Shown here: piece by piece, positions 8,723 through 17,981 of the stretch
How the letters are laid out: every line of letters starts with the position of its first letter
Position numbering within the stretch: position 1 is the stretch's first letter
DNA from: Litorisediminicola beolgyonensis
GTDB taxonomy: Bacteria; Pseudomonadota; Alphaproteobacteria; Rhodobacterales; Rhodobacteraceae
Reading direction: 5' to 3'
Assembly: GCF_042679605.1 (NCBI RefSeq)
Contig: NZ_JBHTMU010000004.1
Location: 1 to 64,000, forward strand
Length of the DNA stretch: 64,000 nt
Notes under the pieces: model-generated
Databases searched by the model: none
Told to the model about the DNA's origin: nothing
The model's input: only the letters and a program-made list of their open reading frames with translations
Made by a program: the position numbers and the translations under genes

Positions 8723-9403
8723 TCAGCCGTGAATCGTCCCGGCCTCCAGACGAATCTGCCGGTCCATCCGTGCCGCAAGGTCGAGATTATGCGTCGCGAT
8801 GAGCGCCGCGAGTCCGGTCTCGCGGACGAGACCCAGGAGCGCCTCGAAGACCGTGTCCGAGGTTGCGGGATCGAGGTTGCCGGTCGGCTCGTCGGCCAAA
8901 AGCAGGCGCGGCGCATTTGCCAAAGCCCGGCAGAAGGCAACGCGCTGCTGCTCGCCTCCGGACATCGCTGCCGGGCGGTGATCCGCGCGCGCTGCAAGCC
9001 CGACCTGCGCCAGAAGCTGCCCGGCCCGCGCCTCGGCCTCGGGACGCGGCGTGCCGTTGGCGAGCTGCGGCAGCAGCACGTTCTCCGCCGCCGTGAACTC
9101 CGGCAGGAGGTGGTGGAACTGGTAGACGAAGCCCACCTGGTTCCGGCGCACCTGCGTGCGGCGACGGTCCGAGAGACCCGTCATGTCCTCGCCGCCGATC
9201 TCGACGCCGCCGCTGTCGGGCGTGTCGAGCAGCCCCGCGATATGCAGAAGCGTCGACTTGCCCGCGCCCGAAGGCGCGACAAGCGCCACCAGCTCGCCCG
9301 GCGCGAGCGTCAGGTCGACCTCGTGCAGGACCTGAACCTCGTTCGGCAAGCCCTTGTTGTAGCCCTTGGAAATCCCCGACAGCCTGAGCGCCGCATTACT
9401 CAT
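8723..9403 (-). CDS. lolD: Lipoprotein-releasing ABC transporter ATPase LolD
   Basis: A 226-residue ABC ATPase of the LolD/MacB class. The Walker A is APSGAGKST (43-51), the signature MSGGEQQRV starts at 147 and Walker B is LLLADEPT (167-174) followed by GNLD, the LolD/MacB hallmark. With the neighbouring permease it would extract outer-membrane lipoproteins from the inner membrane and hand them to LolA. It overlaps the permease gene by 8 bases, so the two are co-expressed. Confidence 0.92.
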   Translation of the reverse strand: MSNAALRLSGISKGYNKGLPNEVQVLHEVDLTLAPGELVALVAPSGAGKSTLLHIAGLLDTPDSGGVEIGGEDMTGLSDRRRTQVRRNQVGFVYQFHHLLPEFTAAENVLLPQLANGTPRPEAEARAGQLLAQVGLAARADHRPAAMSGGEQQRVAFCRALANAPRLLLADEPTGNLDPATSDTVFEALLGLVRETGLAALIATHNLDLAARMDRQIRLEAGTIHG

Positions 9404-10682
9404 AGCGCAAGGCCTCCACCGGGTTCATCCGCGCCGCCCGGCGCGCCGGGAAGATGGTGACGACGAAGGACAGACCCAGCGACAGGCTCACCGCCTTGAC
9501 GATGTCCCAGAACTGCAGCTTCGCGGGCAGCTGGTAGAGCCCGCGCACCTGGGGGTCCCAGACGCCGCCGCCGGCCACGTAGTTCACGAAAGAGAAGATC
9601 GGGTCGATATAGATCGCGAAGAGACAGCCGAGGATCACCCCGCAGATCGTCCCGATCACCCCGGTGAACGCGCCGCAGATGAAAAAGACCCGCAGAACCG
9701 CGCCCTCGGTCAGCCCCATCGTGCGCAGGATGCCGATATCGCGTCCCTTGTTCTTCACCAGCATGATCAGGCCCGAGACGATGTTCATCGCCGCGATGAG
9801 GACGAGGATCGACAGGATCACGAACATCACGTTGTCCTCGATCTCGAGCGCGCGCAGGAACCCGCCCGAGGCGTCCTTCCAGGTCCAGACAAGCGCCCCC
9901 TCGCCCGCCGCCGCGAGGATCGGCGGCACCATCGCGGTCACCGCGTCGGGATCGGAGAGCATGACCTCGATCTCGTCGGCGCGGCCTTCACGGTTGAAAT
10001 AGAGCTGCGCCTCGGAAAACGGCATGTAGATGCGGGTCCGGTCGATGTCGTAGCGCCCGGCGGTGAAGACCCAGACGACCTCGTAGGATACGACGCGCGG
10101 CGAGGTCCCGAAGGCCGTCTTCACGCCGTCGGGCGAGATCAGCTTGACCTGATCGCCGACCCCGACGCCCAGCTCGCGCGCGACACCCGAGCCGATGGCG
10201 ATGCCCTCGTCGAACCGGTCGAGATCGCCCTGCGAGGTCTCCGGATCGACGATGCGCGGCAGGGTCATCAGGTCGCCATCGGAGATCCCGAAAAGCTCCA
10301 CCCCCGCGTTGCGCCCCTGCGCGCTTGCCATGACCTGCCCCCGGATCAGGGGAGCCGCCCGCGTCACGCCCTCGACCGCCGCCACGCGGTCGGCGACCTC
10401 GCGGAACGGCCCGATCGAGCGGTCGACCCGGCCCTGGGCATCGTAGCTTCCGGCGGAATAGACGGTGACATGGGCGTTCGCGCCGAGGATCGTGTCGACG
10501 AACTCGGCCCGGAACCCCGAACGGACGGCCAGCGTGGCGATCAAGGCGAAGACCGCAAGCGTGATGCCGATCAGGCTGATCCACGTCATCACGCTGACGC
10601 CGCCCTCGGCGCGGCGCGCCCGGAGGTAGCGCCAGGCGATCATCCACTCGAACGGGGCGAAGGGCGCGGTGCGTCCGGCCAT
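9396..10682 (-). CDS. Lipoprotein-releasing system permease LolC/LolE
   Basis: A 428-residue membrane component. One transmembrane helix follows the cytoplasmic start (about 29-51), then a long periplasmic MacB-type domain, then three helices in the last third (about 290-310, 335-360, 395-415) ending FPARRAARMNPVEALRYE, the conserved FtsX-like terminus. The N-terminal FEWMIAWRYLRARR is typical of LolC/E. Only one permease gene is present, so the transporter here would be a homodimer (as in LolF systems) or use a partner elsewhere. Confidence 0.92.
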   Translation of the reverse strand: MAGRTAPFAPFEWMIAWRYLRARRAEGGVSVMTWISLIGITLAVFALIATLAVRSGFRAEFVDTILGANAHVTVYSAGSYDAQGRVDRSIGPFREVADRVAAVEGVTRAAPLIRGQVMASAQGRNAGVELFGISDGDLMTLPRIVDPETSQGDLDRFDEGIAIGSGVARELGVGVGDQVKLISPDGVKTAFGTSPRVVSYEVVWVFTAGRYDIDRTRIYMPFSEAQLYFNREGRADEIEVMLSDPDAVTAMVPPILAAAGEGALVWTWKDASGGFLRALEIEDNVMFVILSILVLIAAMNIVSGLIMLVKNKGRDIGILRTMGLTEGAVLRVFFICGAFTGVIGTICGVILGCLFAIYIDPIFSFVNYVAGGGVWDPQVRGLYQLPAKLQFWDIVKAVSLSLGLSFVVTIFPARRAARMNPVEALRYE

Positions 10683-10823
10683 CGGCTCTGCCTCTGCTCA
10701 CGTGCCCGTCCTGATGCGGGCTCAGGCGGGATAAGTGACCGCTCGGCTGGCCCGGGTCAAGCGCGGGCGACTTGTTCGTGTCCGGCCGCCACCCTAGCTC
10801 TGCCTGAGCAAAAGGAGACACTC

Positions 10824-11465
10824 ATGGCCCATATCCTCGTGATCGGCGCCAGCAAAGGCATTGGGCGCGCAGCCGTCGAGCGCGGGCTGGAGCTTGGCCA
10901 CCAGGTCCGCGCCTTCTCGCGCGGCGCGGCGGAGATGACGCTCGAGCACCCGGCGCTTGAACTCTGCCCGGGCGATGCGACCAGGCCCGAGGATCTGGAG
11001 CCCGCGCTTCAGGGCGTGGACGCGGTCATTCTCTGCCTCGGAATAAAGGAGACGCCTGCCATGCTCTGGCAGAAAGTCACCTTGTTTTCAGACGCCACCG
11101 CCGCGCTCTTGCCGCTGATGGAGGCCACCGGGTCGAAGCGGCTGATCGCCGTCACCGGCATCGGTGCGGGCGACAGTCGGCAGGCGCTGTCGTCGATCGA
11201 GCGCGCGGGCCATTGGGCGCTTCTCGGGCGGCCCTATGCCGACAAGACCCGGCAGGAAGAGATGATCCGCGCCTCCGGACTCGACTGGACGCTCGCGCGC
11301 CCGGTGATCCTGACACGCGGGGCCCGGACAGAACGCTACCGCGTTTTGCGCGAGCCGTCGGACTGGCGGATGGGCCTGATTTCGCGCGCCGATGTCGCCG
11401 ATTTCCTGATGAAGGCGGTCGATGACGCGAGCTTGATCGGACAAGCGCCGGTCCTGAGCCGCTGA
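10824..11465 (+). CDS. NAD(P)-binding Rossmann-fold oxidoreductase (SDR a5-like)
   Basis: 213 residues starting at an ATG preceded by AAAGGAG. The N-terminus carries the nucleotide loop GASKGIGRAA (8-17) of NmrA/atypical short-chain dehydrogenases; later YADKTRQEEMIRASGLDWTLARP is the usual active-site region of NAD(P)H-binding YwnB/BLVRB-like proteins. Cytoplasmic; natural substrate unknown. It stands alone, divergent from the lol operon. Confidence 0.82.
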   Translation: MAHILVIGASKGIGRAAVERGLELGHQVRAFSRGAAEMTLEHPALELCPGDATRPEDLEPALQGVDAVILCLGIKETPAMLWQKVTLFSDATAALLPLMEATGSKRLIAVTGIGAGDSRQALSSIERAGHWALLGRPYADKTRQEEMIRASGLDWTLARPVILTRGARTERYRVLREPSDWRMGLISRADVADFLMKAVDDASLIGQAPVLSR

Positions 11466-11536
11466 TCCCTTGCGCCCTCGGCATCCCCGGCTAGGCTGAT
11501 CTGAAACCTGACATCCCGACGTGCCGACGAGACCCG

Positions 11537-11866
11537 ATGGCCCTCTTTCCCCGCATCACCGAACAGCGCATCCAGGAGGCCATGGACGACGGCGCCTTCG
11601 ACAATCTTCCGGGCGAGGGCCGTCCCCTGCCCCGGACCTGGGATGGCGAAGGGCTCGACGCGATCACGGCCTTCGGCAACCGGCTGATGAAGGAGGCGGG
11701 TGTCCTGCCCGAAGAGGTGCAGCTCCGCCGCGACCTCGCCGCCGCACGCGCCGCCCGGGACGCCGCCAGCGATCCCGATGAGAAAGCGCGGCTCGACGCC
11801 CGCATTCTCGAGCTTGGCCTCCGCCACGCGGTCGCCAAAGAGACGAGGCTCCGCCGCCGCTTCTGA
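11537..11866 (+). CDS. DUF1992 (DnaJ-C28-like) protein
   Basis: A 109-residue protein that matches the small DUF1992 family: it opens with FPRITEQRIQEAMDDGAFDNLPGEGRPL, followed by a Leu/Arg/Ala-rich helical half. In larger relatives this domain lies in DNAJC28; the bacterial stand-alone form has no established function. It lies 55 bases before the aminotransferase gene on the same strand. Confidence 0.8.
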   Translation: MALFPRITEQRIQEAMDDGAFDNLPGEGRPLPRTWDGEGLDAITAFGNRLMKEAGVLPEEVQLRRDLAAARAARDAASDPDEKARLDARILELGLRHAVAKETRLRRRF

Positions 11867-11920
11867 GCCGCGACGCTCACGCCTCTTGCCGCGCCGCGCG
11901 GCTCGGGCATACTTCGCGCC

Positions 11921-13039
11921 ATGACCGGACCTCGCCTCACCCCGCTTGCCGCCTCGCTGCCCTCGGACGTGCCCTTCGTCGGCCCGGAACTGCAGGAGCG
12001 CGAGATGGGCCGCCCCTTCGCCGCGCGCCTCGGCGCCAACGAGAACGTCTTCGGCCCCTCGCCGCGTGCAATCGCCGCGATGCAGGAGGCGCTTCCGGAG
12101 ATCTGGAAATACGCCGATTCCAGCAATCACGATCTGCGCGCCGCCCTGGCCGACGCGATGGGCGCCGCGCCGGACCAGATCGTGATCGGCAGCGGCATCG
12201 ACGGCCTTCTCGGCACGCTCGTGCGGCTGCTCGTCGCCGAGGGCGACGCGGTGGTGACCTCGGACGGCGCCTATCCGACCTTCAACTACCATGTCACCGG
12301 CTTCGGCGGCACGCTGCACAAGGTGCCGTTCCGCGACGACCGCGAGGATCTCGAGGCGCTCCTGACCCGCGCCGCAGAGACAGACGCCAAGCTCGTCTAC
12401 CTGTCGAACCCGGACAACCCGATGGGCTCCTGGCACACGGGCGCGGCCATCGAGGCGGCGCTCGACCGGGTCCCCGAAGGCTGCGTCCTCTGCCTCGACG
12501 AGGCCTATATCGAGTTCGCGCCCGAGGGCACCGCGCCGCGCATCGACCCCGAGGATCCGCGCGTGATCCGGTTTCGCACCTTCTCCAAGGCCTACGGGCT
12601 GGCGGGCGCCCGGGTCGGATACGGCACCGGCGCGCGGGCGCTGATCCGCGCCTTCGACAAGGTGCGCGACCATTTCGGCATGAACCGCCCCGCCCAGGCC
12701 GGGGCCTGCGCCGCGCTCGCCGACACCGACTGGATGACCGATGTCCTGTCGCGCGTCGCCGGAGCCAAGGAGCGCATCGCCGAGATCGCCCGGGCCAACG
12801 ACCTGACGCCGCTGCCGTCCGCCACCAATTTCGTCACCATCGATTGCGGCGCGGATGGCGATTTCGCCCGCCGCGTCCTCACCGAGCTGGTCCAGCGCGG
12901 GGTCTTCGTGCGCATGCCGTTCCGCCCGCCGCAGGATCGCTGCATCCGGATTTCCGCCGGTCAGCCGCGCGAGCTCGACGAGTTGGAGCTGCACCTGCCC
13001 GATGCATTGGCGGCGGCGCGCCGAGCCTCGCCTCTGTGA
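11921..13039 (+). CDS. Class I/II PLP-dependent aminotransferase, HisC-like
   Basis: A 372-residue fold-type I aminotransferase most like histidinol-phosphate aminotransferases. Visible features are LGANENVFGPSP near the N-terminus, NPDNPMGSW around 165-173, the cofactor-binding DEAYIEF and the Schiff-base lysine Lys223 in RTFSKAYGLAG. No other his gene is nearby, so it may be a HisC paralogue acting on another amino donor, such as aromatic amino acids. A 59-codon membrane-protein gene follows on the same strand. Confidence 0.87.
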   Translation: MTGPRLTPLAASLPSDVPFVGPELQEREMGRPFAARLGANENVFGPSPRAIAAMQEALPEIWKYADSSNHDLRAALADAMGAAPDQIVIGSGIDGLLGTLVRLLVAEGDAVVTSDGAYPTFNYHVTGFGGTLHKVPFRDDREDLEALLTRAAETDAKLVYLSNPDNPMGSWHTGAAIEAALDRVPEGCVLCLDEAYIEFAPEGTAPRIDPEDPRVIRFRTFSKAYGLAGARVGYGTGARALIRAFDKVRDHFGMNRPAQAGACAALADTDWMTDVLSRVAGAKERIAEIARANDLTPLPSATNFVTIDCGADGDFARRVLTELVQRGVFVRMPFRPPQDRCIRISAGQPRELDELELHLPDALAAARRASPL

Positions 13040-13114
13040 CGGAAATCACTGGCACGGGAACCGGGCCGGGGTAAGCTGACTTTACGATAGACAACCAGCA
13101 GCCCGGAGCCAGCG

Positions 13115-13294
13115 ATGCGCGGACAAGAGCGCCCTGCCGCCCCCGATTACACCAACGCCGCCCTCATCATGGGCCTCGTGAACCTGATCTGGATCCTCGG
13201 GGTGATCTGGGTGCTCTTCGGACTGCCGCTGGTGCTTGCCATCGGATGGGGCCTGAACCGCCTGATCGACCGGATCGCCGCGCGCCGTTCCTGA
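13115..13294 (+). CDS. Small single-pass or hairpin membrane protein, 59 aa
   Basis: ATG at 13115 to TGA at 13294. The product has a polar N-terminus (MRGQERPAAPDYTNAA), then about 30 continuous hydrophobic residues containing a central Gly-Leu-Pro turn, and an Arg-rich tail (IDRIAARRS), which by the positive-inside rule stays in the cytoplasm. Codon use is GC-rich throughout, as expected for a real gene. CGGAG lies upstream within a usable distance. Function unknown. Confidence 0.65.
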   Translation: MRGQERPAAPDYTNAALIMGLVNLIWILGVIWVLFGLPLVLAIGWGLNRLIDRIAARRS

Positions 13295-13299
13295 CCGGC

Positions 13300-14496
13300 T
13301 CAGCCCTCGGCGACGACCCGGGCCGCGGCGGCCACCCCGCCCTCTCCATGCGGCACGCCGAGTGCCAGAAGCCCCGCCTCGACCGTGCCCAGAAGACCCA
13401 GGATCATGTGCGCGTTCACATGACCCATATGACCGAAGCGGAAGAAGCCCTGGCCCAGGGGATCGTCCTCGTCGCTCATCCCGAGCCCGATCCCGAGCGT
13501 CACGCCTGCCTGCCGATCCGTCCACTCCCTGAGCTGCGCACCAAAAGGCTTGCCGACGCGGAGCGCGGTCACCGCGTGGCTGCGATAGGCGGGATCGGCC
13601 ACGTTCAGCCGCAAAGGCCCGTCCGCGCCCCAGGTCTCGACCGCCGCCCAGATCGCGCGCGCGAGCGTCGCGTGGCGCGCCCAGACCGCCTCCATCCCCT
13701 CGGCATGGATCATGTCCAGCGCGACGCGCAGGCCGTAGAGATGATGGGTCGGCGCGGTGCCCGCGAAATACTGGTAGAAGAGCTCGGGCTCGGCGCGCGG
13801 CGTCCAGTCCCAGTAATAGCTCACCCGCGCCAGGCCCTGCCGCTGCGCCCGGGCGCGGTCGTTGAAGAAGACGAAGCCCATGCCCGGAGGCACCATCAGA
13901 CCCTTCTGCGAGGCGGCGAGCATGACATCTGCGCCCCAGCCGTCCATCTCGAACATGTCGCAGCCGAGCGAGGCGATGCAATCGACCATGATCAGCGCCG
14001 GATGGCCGACCTCGTCGAGAACCGCGCGCAGCGGCGCGACATCCGACCGGATCGAGGTCGCGGTATCCACATGCACGGCGAGAACCGCCCGGATCCGACC
14101 GTCGCGATCGGCCTTGAGCGCGTCGCGCAGTCGCTCGGGATCGGCGGGCGTCTGGCGGCCGTGCTCGATCACCTCGACCTCGAGCCCCAGCCGCTCGGCC
14201 ACCTCGGCCCAGCCATGCCCGAACGCGCCCGTCGCCATGACAAGCACCTTCTCGCCCGGGGCCGCGACATTCGACAGCGCCGCCTCCCACAGCCCGTGGC
14301 CGTTGCTGATATAGATCGCGACATGGCCGTCGGTGCGCGCGACCCGCTTGAGATCGGGGACCATGCCCGCGACCATGTCGATCAGCGCGCCCTCGTAGAT
14401 ATTGGGCGAGGCGCGATGCATGGCCTGCAGCACCGCGTCGGGAATGACCGACGGGCCGGGAATCGCGAGATAGGGACGACCATGGGCAAGCGACAT
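13300..14496 (-). CDS. Alanine/serine/aspartate--glyoxylate aminotransferase family
   Basis: A 398-residue PLP enzyme of the AGXT class: IPGPSVIPDAVL near the N-terminus, ISNGHGLWEAAL at 63-74, CIASLGCDMFEMDGWGAD and the cofactor lysine Lys198 in ASQKGLM. The closest relatives I recall are serine-glyoxylate aminotransferase and BhcA, the aspartate-glyoxylate aminotransferase of the beta-hydroxyaspartate cycle. The other bhc genes are not in this window, so the amino donor stays open; the enzyme should make glycine from glyoxylate. It converges on the small membrane protein gene. Confidence 0.85.
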   Translation of the reverse strand: MSLAHGRPYLAIPGPSVIPDAVLQAMHRASPNIYEGALIDMVAGMVPDLKRVARTDGHVAIYISNGHGLWEAALSNVAAPGEKVLVMATGAFGHGWAEVAERLGLEVEVIEHGRQTPADPERLRDALKADRDGRIRAVLAVHVDTATSIRSDVAPLRAVLDEVGHPALIMVDCIASLGCDMFEMDGWGADVMLAASQKGLMVPPGMGFVFFNDRARAQRQGLARVSYYWDWTPRAEPELFYQYFAGTAPTHHLYGLRVALDMIHAEGMEAVWARHATLARAIWAAVETWGADGPLRLNVADPAYRSHAVTALRVGKPFGAQLREWTDRQAGVTLGIGLGMSDEDDPLGQGFFRFGHMGHVNAHMILGLLGTVEAGLLALGVPHGEGGVAAAARVVAEG

Positions 14497-14642
14497 CGCA
14501 GCACTCCACTCGCGATCAAGGCGCTCCGAACACGGCGCCGCCCGCGGACCCTACAACCCGCCGGGCCAAGGTCAACGTCCTCAGATGCCGCAGGGAATTC
14601 CCTTGCTCCGACGCACCCCCGGGGCTAGGTCGAAGCCCAGCG

Positions 14643-15389
14643 ATGGACCCAGCGATGCCCGATCAGCCCCACAGCCCCGCCAAGGGCGCCACACCACGCA
14701 GACGCGCATCGGCGCCGTTCCGCATCGACGGCGACGCCACCGACCGCCGCCGGGCCCTCATGCATTACCTCTGGCGCGATCACGCCATCCTGCGACAGGG
14801 CTGGAGCAATTTCGGCGAGATCGCCCCGGGCATCTACCGCTCGAACCAGCCCACGCGCCGCCGCTTCGAGGCCTATGCGCGCATGGGCATCCGCACCGTG
14901 ATCAACCTGCGGGGCCGCGAGGGCTTTCCGCATTTCCTCTTTGCCGAGGAAAGCTGCGCCGATTTCGGACTAACGCTGATCGTCGCCAAGCTGCGCGCCC
15001 GGCGCGCCTCGACGACCGAACACATCCTCGGCGTGATCGACGCGCTGCGCCAGGCCGAGCCGCCGATGCTTCTGCATTGCAAATCCGGGGCCGACCGCAC
15101 CGGTCTCGCCGCCGCGATATACATCCTCGCGATCGCGGGCGGGACCGTGGACGAGGCGCGGCGTCAACTGACCCCGCGCTACCTGCATTTCCGCTCCACC
15201 GCGACCGGCATCCAGGATTACATCATCGAGGTCTATGCCGCGGCTGCCGCCCGCTCCGGGATCGGGTTCGAGGACTGGGTCCGCCGGGTCTATGACTGGG
15301 AAGAGGTCCAGGCCGGGTTCGACGCGCGCCGGAGCGCCGGGGACACCGCCGCGCGCCTCGACGACACCTCGGGGGCCAAGCCGTCATGA
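14643..15389 (+). CDS. Protein-tyrosine phosphatase-like (dual-specificity) protein
   Basis: 248 residues with the PTP signature HCKSGADR at 145-152, giving nucleophile Cys146 and Arg152. The general-acid region is less clear. GIYRSNQPTRRRFEAYARMGIRTVINLRG upstream is characteristic of the DSP/DUF442-like bacterial phosphatases. A second ATG at 14655 is equally plausible. The stop overlaps the following ABC exporter start by four bases (ATGA), implying co-translation and perhaps a shared role at the envelope, which is inference only. Confidence 0.8.
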   Translation: MDPAMPDQPHSPAKGATPRRRASAPFRIDGDATDRRRALMHYLWRDHAILRQGWSNFGEIAPGIYRSNQPTRRRFEAYARMGIRTVINLRGREGFPHFLFAEESCADFGLTLIVAKLRARRASTTEHILGVIDALRQAEPPMLLHCKSGADRTGLAAAIYILAIAGGTVDEARRQLTPRYLHFRSTATGIQDYIIEVYAAAAARSGIGFEDWVRRVYDWEEVQAGFDARRSAGDTAARLDDTSGAKPS

Positions 15390-17170
15390 GCATGCTGCGC
15401 GATACCGCCGAGGACACGAGCCTGCGCGAACGCGCCGGGCTCTTCGTCTGGCTCTGGCGGCGCTACCTGTCGCGGCATTGGAAGCTCCTGATCGTCGCCG
15501 CGATCTTCATGGTGATCGAAGGCAGCATGTTCGGCGCGCTCAGCTACATGATGAAGCCGATGTTCGACCGGATCTTCGTCGGTGGGAACCCCGACCTGAT
15601 CGTCTGGGTCGCGGCGATCGTCTTCGGCATCTTCCTGACCCGCGCCATCGCCAGCATCTCGCAGAAGGTCATCCTGACCCGCATCTCGCAGCAAAGCGTC
15701 GCCGATGTGCGCGCCGATCTCGTCGCGCATCTGATGCGCCTCGACGGGGCGTTCCACCAGACCTACGGACCGGGCTACCTGATGCAGCGGGTCAATGGCG
15801 ACGTGGACTCGATCTCGAAGGTCTGGCGCGCGCTGATTACCGGCGCGGGCCGTGACGTGATAGCGCTCATTTCTCTGTTCAGCGTGGCCTTCGTCATCGA
15901 CTGGCGCTGGACGTTGGTGGCGCTTCTGGGCGTGCCGTTCCTGCTCTTTCCGGCGCTCGTCTTGCAGCGCTTCACCCGCGGCGCGTCGCGCAAGGCGCGG
16001 GACCAGAACGCGCAGATCTCGAAACGCCTGAACGAGATCCTGCATGGGATCGTGCCGATCAAGCTCAACACGCTTGAGAAATATCACGAGCGCAGCTATC
16101 GCCGCGAGACCCGCGACCTGATCGGCATGCAGGTCCGCTCTGCCGCTGGTCAGGCCATGCTGCCCGGGCTGATCGACGTGATGTCCGGGGTGGGCTTCGT
16201 GGGCGTGCTGCTCTTCGGCGCCTCCGAGATCCTCGCGGGCGACAAGACCGTCGGCGATTTCATGGCCTTCTTCACCGCCATCGGCCTCGCCTTCGAGCCG
16301 CTCCGCCGCCTTGGCGCGATCACGGGCGTGCTGCAGGTCGCGGCGGCCGGGCTCGAGCGCCTGAAGGAGCTTTTCGACCTGCGCCCTGTCCTCAGCGATC
16401 CCGACACCCCGGTCGCGCCGCCCGAGGGCGTGCCGGAGATCACCCTGATCGGCGTCAGCGCGCATTACGGCGACAGCACGGTGCTCGACGACGTGACGCT
16501 CAAGGCCGAGGCCGGCCGGGTGACCGCCTTTGTCGGACCGTCGGGCGCCGGGAAATCGACGATCTTCAACCTCCTGACCCGGCTGCACGATCCCACCAGC
16601 GGCTCGGTCGAGATCGGCGGCGTTCCGGTCGGCGCGATGCGGCTCAAGGATCTCCGCGCGCTCTACTCGGTGGTCAGCCAGGACGCGCTCCTCTTCGACG
16701 AGACGCTGCGCGAGAACGTCGTTCTCGACAATCGCGACGTCTCCGAGGATCGCCTGAGCGCCGCGCTCGACGCCGCCCATGTGACCGATTTCCTGCCGCG
16801 CCTGTCGCGCGGGCTCGAGGCACCGGTCGGACCGCGCGGCTCGAACCTCTCCGGCGGCCAGCGCCAGCGCGTCGCCATCGCCCGGGCGCTCCTGCGCAAC
16901 ACCCCGATCCTGCTTCTCGACGAGGCGACCTCAGCCCTCGATGCCCAGGCCGAGGCCGAGGTGCAGGCCGCGCTCGACGCCCTGACCGAGGGCCGCACGA
17001 CGCTTGTCATCGCGCACCGGCTCTCGACGATCCGCAACGCCGACAAGATCATCGTGCTCGACCAGGGCCAAATCGTCGATGAAGGCACCCATGACGAGTT
17101 GATCGGCCGCCCGGGGGTCTACGCCAATCTCTGGCGCCTGCAGTCGGACGCCTCCGAGGCGGCCGAATAA
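15386..17170 (+). CDS. MsbA-like ABC exporter (fused permease-ATPase)
   Basis: A 594-residue half-transporter: about six transmembrane helices in the first 320 residues, then an ABC domain with Walker A GPSGAGKST at 384-392, signature LSGGQRQRV from 488 and a LLLDEATSALD Walker B/D-loop. This architecture is that of MsbA and related lipid or multidrug exporters, acting as a homodimer. The lipid A/phospholipid flippase role is a guess from similarity; no lipid biosynthesis gene is adjacent. Confidence 0.88.
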   Translation: MSMLRDTAEDTSLRERAGLFVWLWRRYLSRHWKLLIVAAIFMVIEGSMFGALSYMMKPMFDRIFVGGNPDLIVWVAAIVFGIFLTRAIASISQKVILTRISQQSVADVRADLVAHLMRLDGAFHQTYGPGYLMQRVNGDVDSISKVWRALITGAGRDVIALISLFSVAFVIDWRWTLVALLGVPFLLFPALVLQRFTRGASRKARDQNAQISKRLNEILHGIVPIKLNTLEKYHERSYRRETRDLIGMQVRSAAGQAMLPGLIDVMSGVGFVGVLLFGASEILAGDKTVGDFMAFFTAIGLAFEPLRRLGAITGVLQVAAAGLERLKELFDLRPVLSDPDTPVAPPEGVPEITLIGVSAHYGDSTVLDDVTLKAEAGRVTAFVGPSGAGKSTIFNLLTRLHDPTSGSVEIGGVPVGAMRLKDLRALYSVVSQDALLFDETLRENVVLDNRDVSEDRLSAALDAAHVTDFLPRLSRGLEAPVGPRGSNLSGGQRQRVAIARALLRNTPILLLDEATSALDAQAEAEVQAALDALTEGRTTLVIAHRLSTIRNADKIIVLDQGQIVDEGTHDELIGRPGVYANLWRLQSDASEAAE

Positions 17171-17240
17171 GCCATCCGCTTGCACCCGCGTGGCGCTCCT
17201 ATATGTAAGGCACCCCGTTCTTCGCCACGGAGCTACTGCA

Positions 17241-17981
17241 ATGACGAGCAGCGACCGGACGATCCTGCGCCTCTCCGGCCCCGACCGGATGGCCTTTCTG
17301 CAAGGGCTGGTCACCAACGACGTGAACCGCCTCTCGGACGGGCTGGTCTACACCGCGCTTCTGACCCCGCAAGGCAAGCTCCGGTCGGATTTCTTCCTGG
17401 TGCCCGCCGGTGATGACATCCTGATCGATCTGCCCGCGCTCGCGGGGACCGATCTTCTCAAGGCGCTGTCGCTCTACAAGCTGCGCGCCAAGGTCGCGCT
17501 GGAGGAGACCGCGATCAAGGTCTCCCGCGGGACCGGCCCCGCCCCCGACGGCGCGTTTCCCGATCCGCGCGATCCGCGCCTCGGCTGGCGCGCCTATGAT
17601 GGGCGCGCCTCGGAGGACGGCGTCGATTGGGACGCGATCCGCGTCGCCGCCGGCATCCCCGAGTTCGGCATCGAGCTGACGCCCGAGAGCTTCATTCTCG
17701 AGGCCGGGTTCGAGCGTCTGAACGGCGTGGATTTCCGCAAGGGCTGCTATGTCGGCCAGGAAGTCACCGCGCGGATGAAACACAAGACCGAGCTGCGCAA
17801 GGGTTTGGCGATCGTCGCCGTCGATGGCACGGCCCCCGTCGGCACCGAGATCATCGCGGACGGCAAGGCGGCTGGCACGCTCTACACCCAGTCGAACGGG
17901 GCGGGCCTCGCCTATCTCCGCTTCGACCGCGCACAAGGCGAGATGCAGGCGGGCGAGGCCCGCGTCAGGAGACAGGCATGA
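17241..17981 (+). CDS. ygfZ: Folate-binding protein YgfZ (Fe-S cluster repair)
   Basis: 246 residues of the GcvT-like folate-binding family YgfZ/IBA57, which helps maintain certain [4Fe-4S] proteins using tetrahydrofolate. The diagnostic motif KGCYVGQE is at 167-174, with the conserved Cys169. I chose ATG 17241, preceded by GGAG, rather than the longer start at 17190. The 3' end overlaps the kinase-like gene by four bases. Confidence 0.92.
   Translation: MTSSDRTILRLSGPDRMAFLQGLVTNDVNRLSDGLVYTALLTPQGKLRSDFFLVPAGDDILIDLPALAGTDLLKALSLYKLRAKVALEETAIKVSRGTGPAPDGAFPDPRDPRLGWRAYDGRASEDGVDWDAIRVAAGIPEFGIELTPESFILEAGFERLNGVDFRKGCYVGQEVTARMKHKTELRKGLAIVAVDGTAPVGTEIIADGKAAGTLYTQSNGAGLAYLRFDRAQGEMQAGEARVRRQA

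Noticed and set aside
9366..11465. 699-codon plus-strand open frame
   Set aside because: Only the last 213 codons, from the ATG at 10824, are a real gene; the rest is antisense to lolD and the LolC/E permease gene.
13300..14496. Calling the aminotransferase BhcA
   Set aside because: Similarity is good, but bhcB, bhcC and bhcD are not in the window, so serine- or alanine-glyoxylate aminotransferase remain possible.
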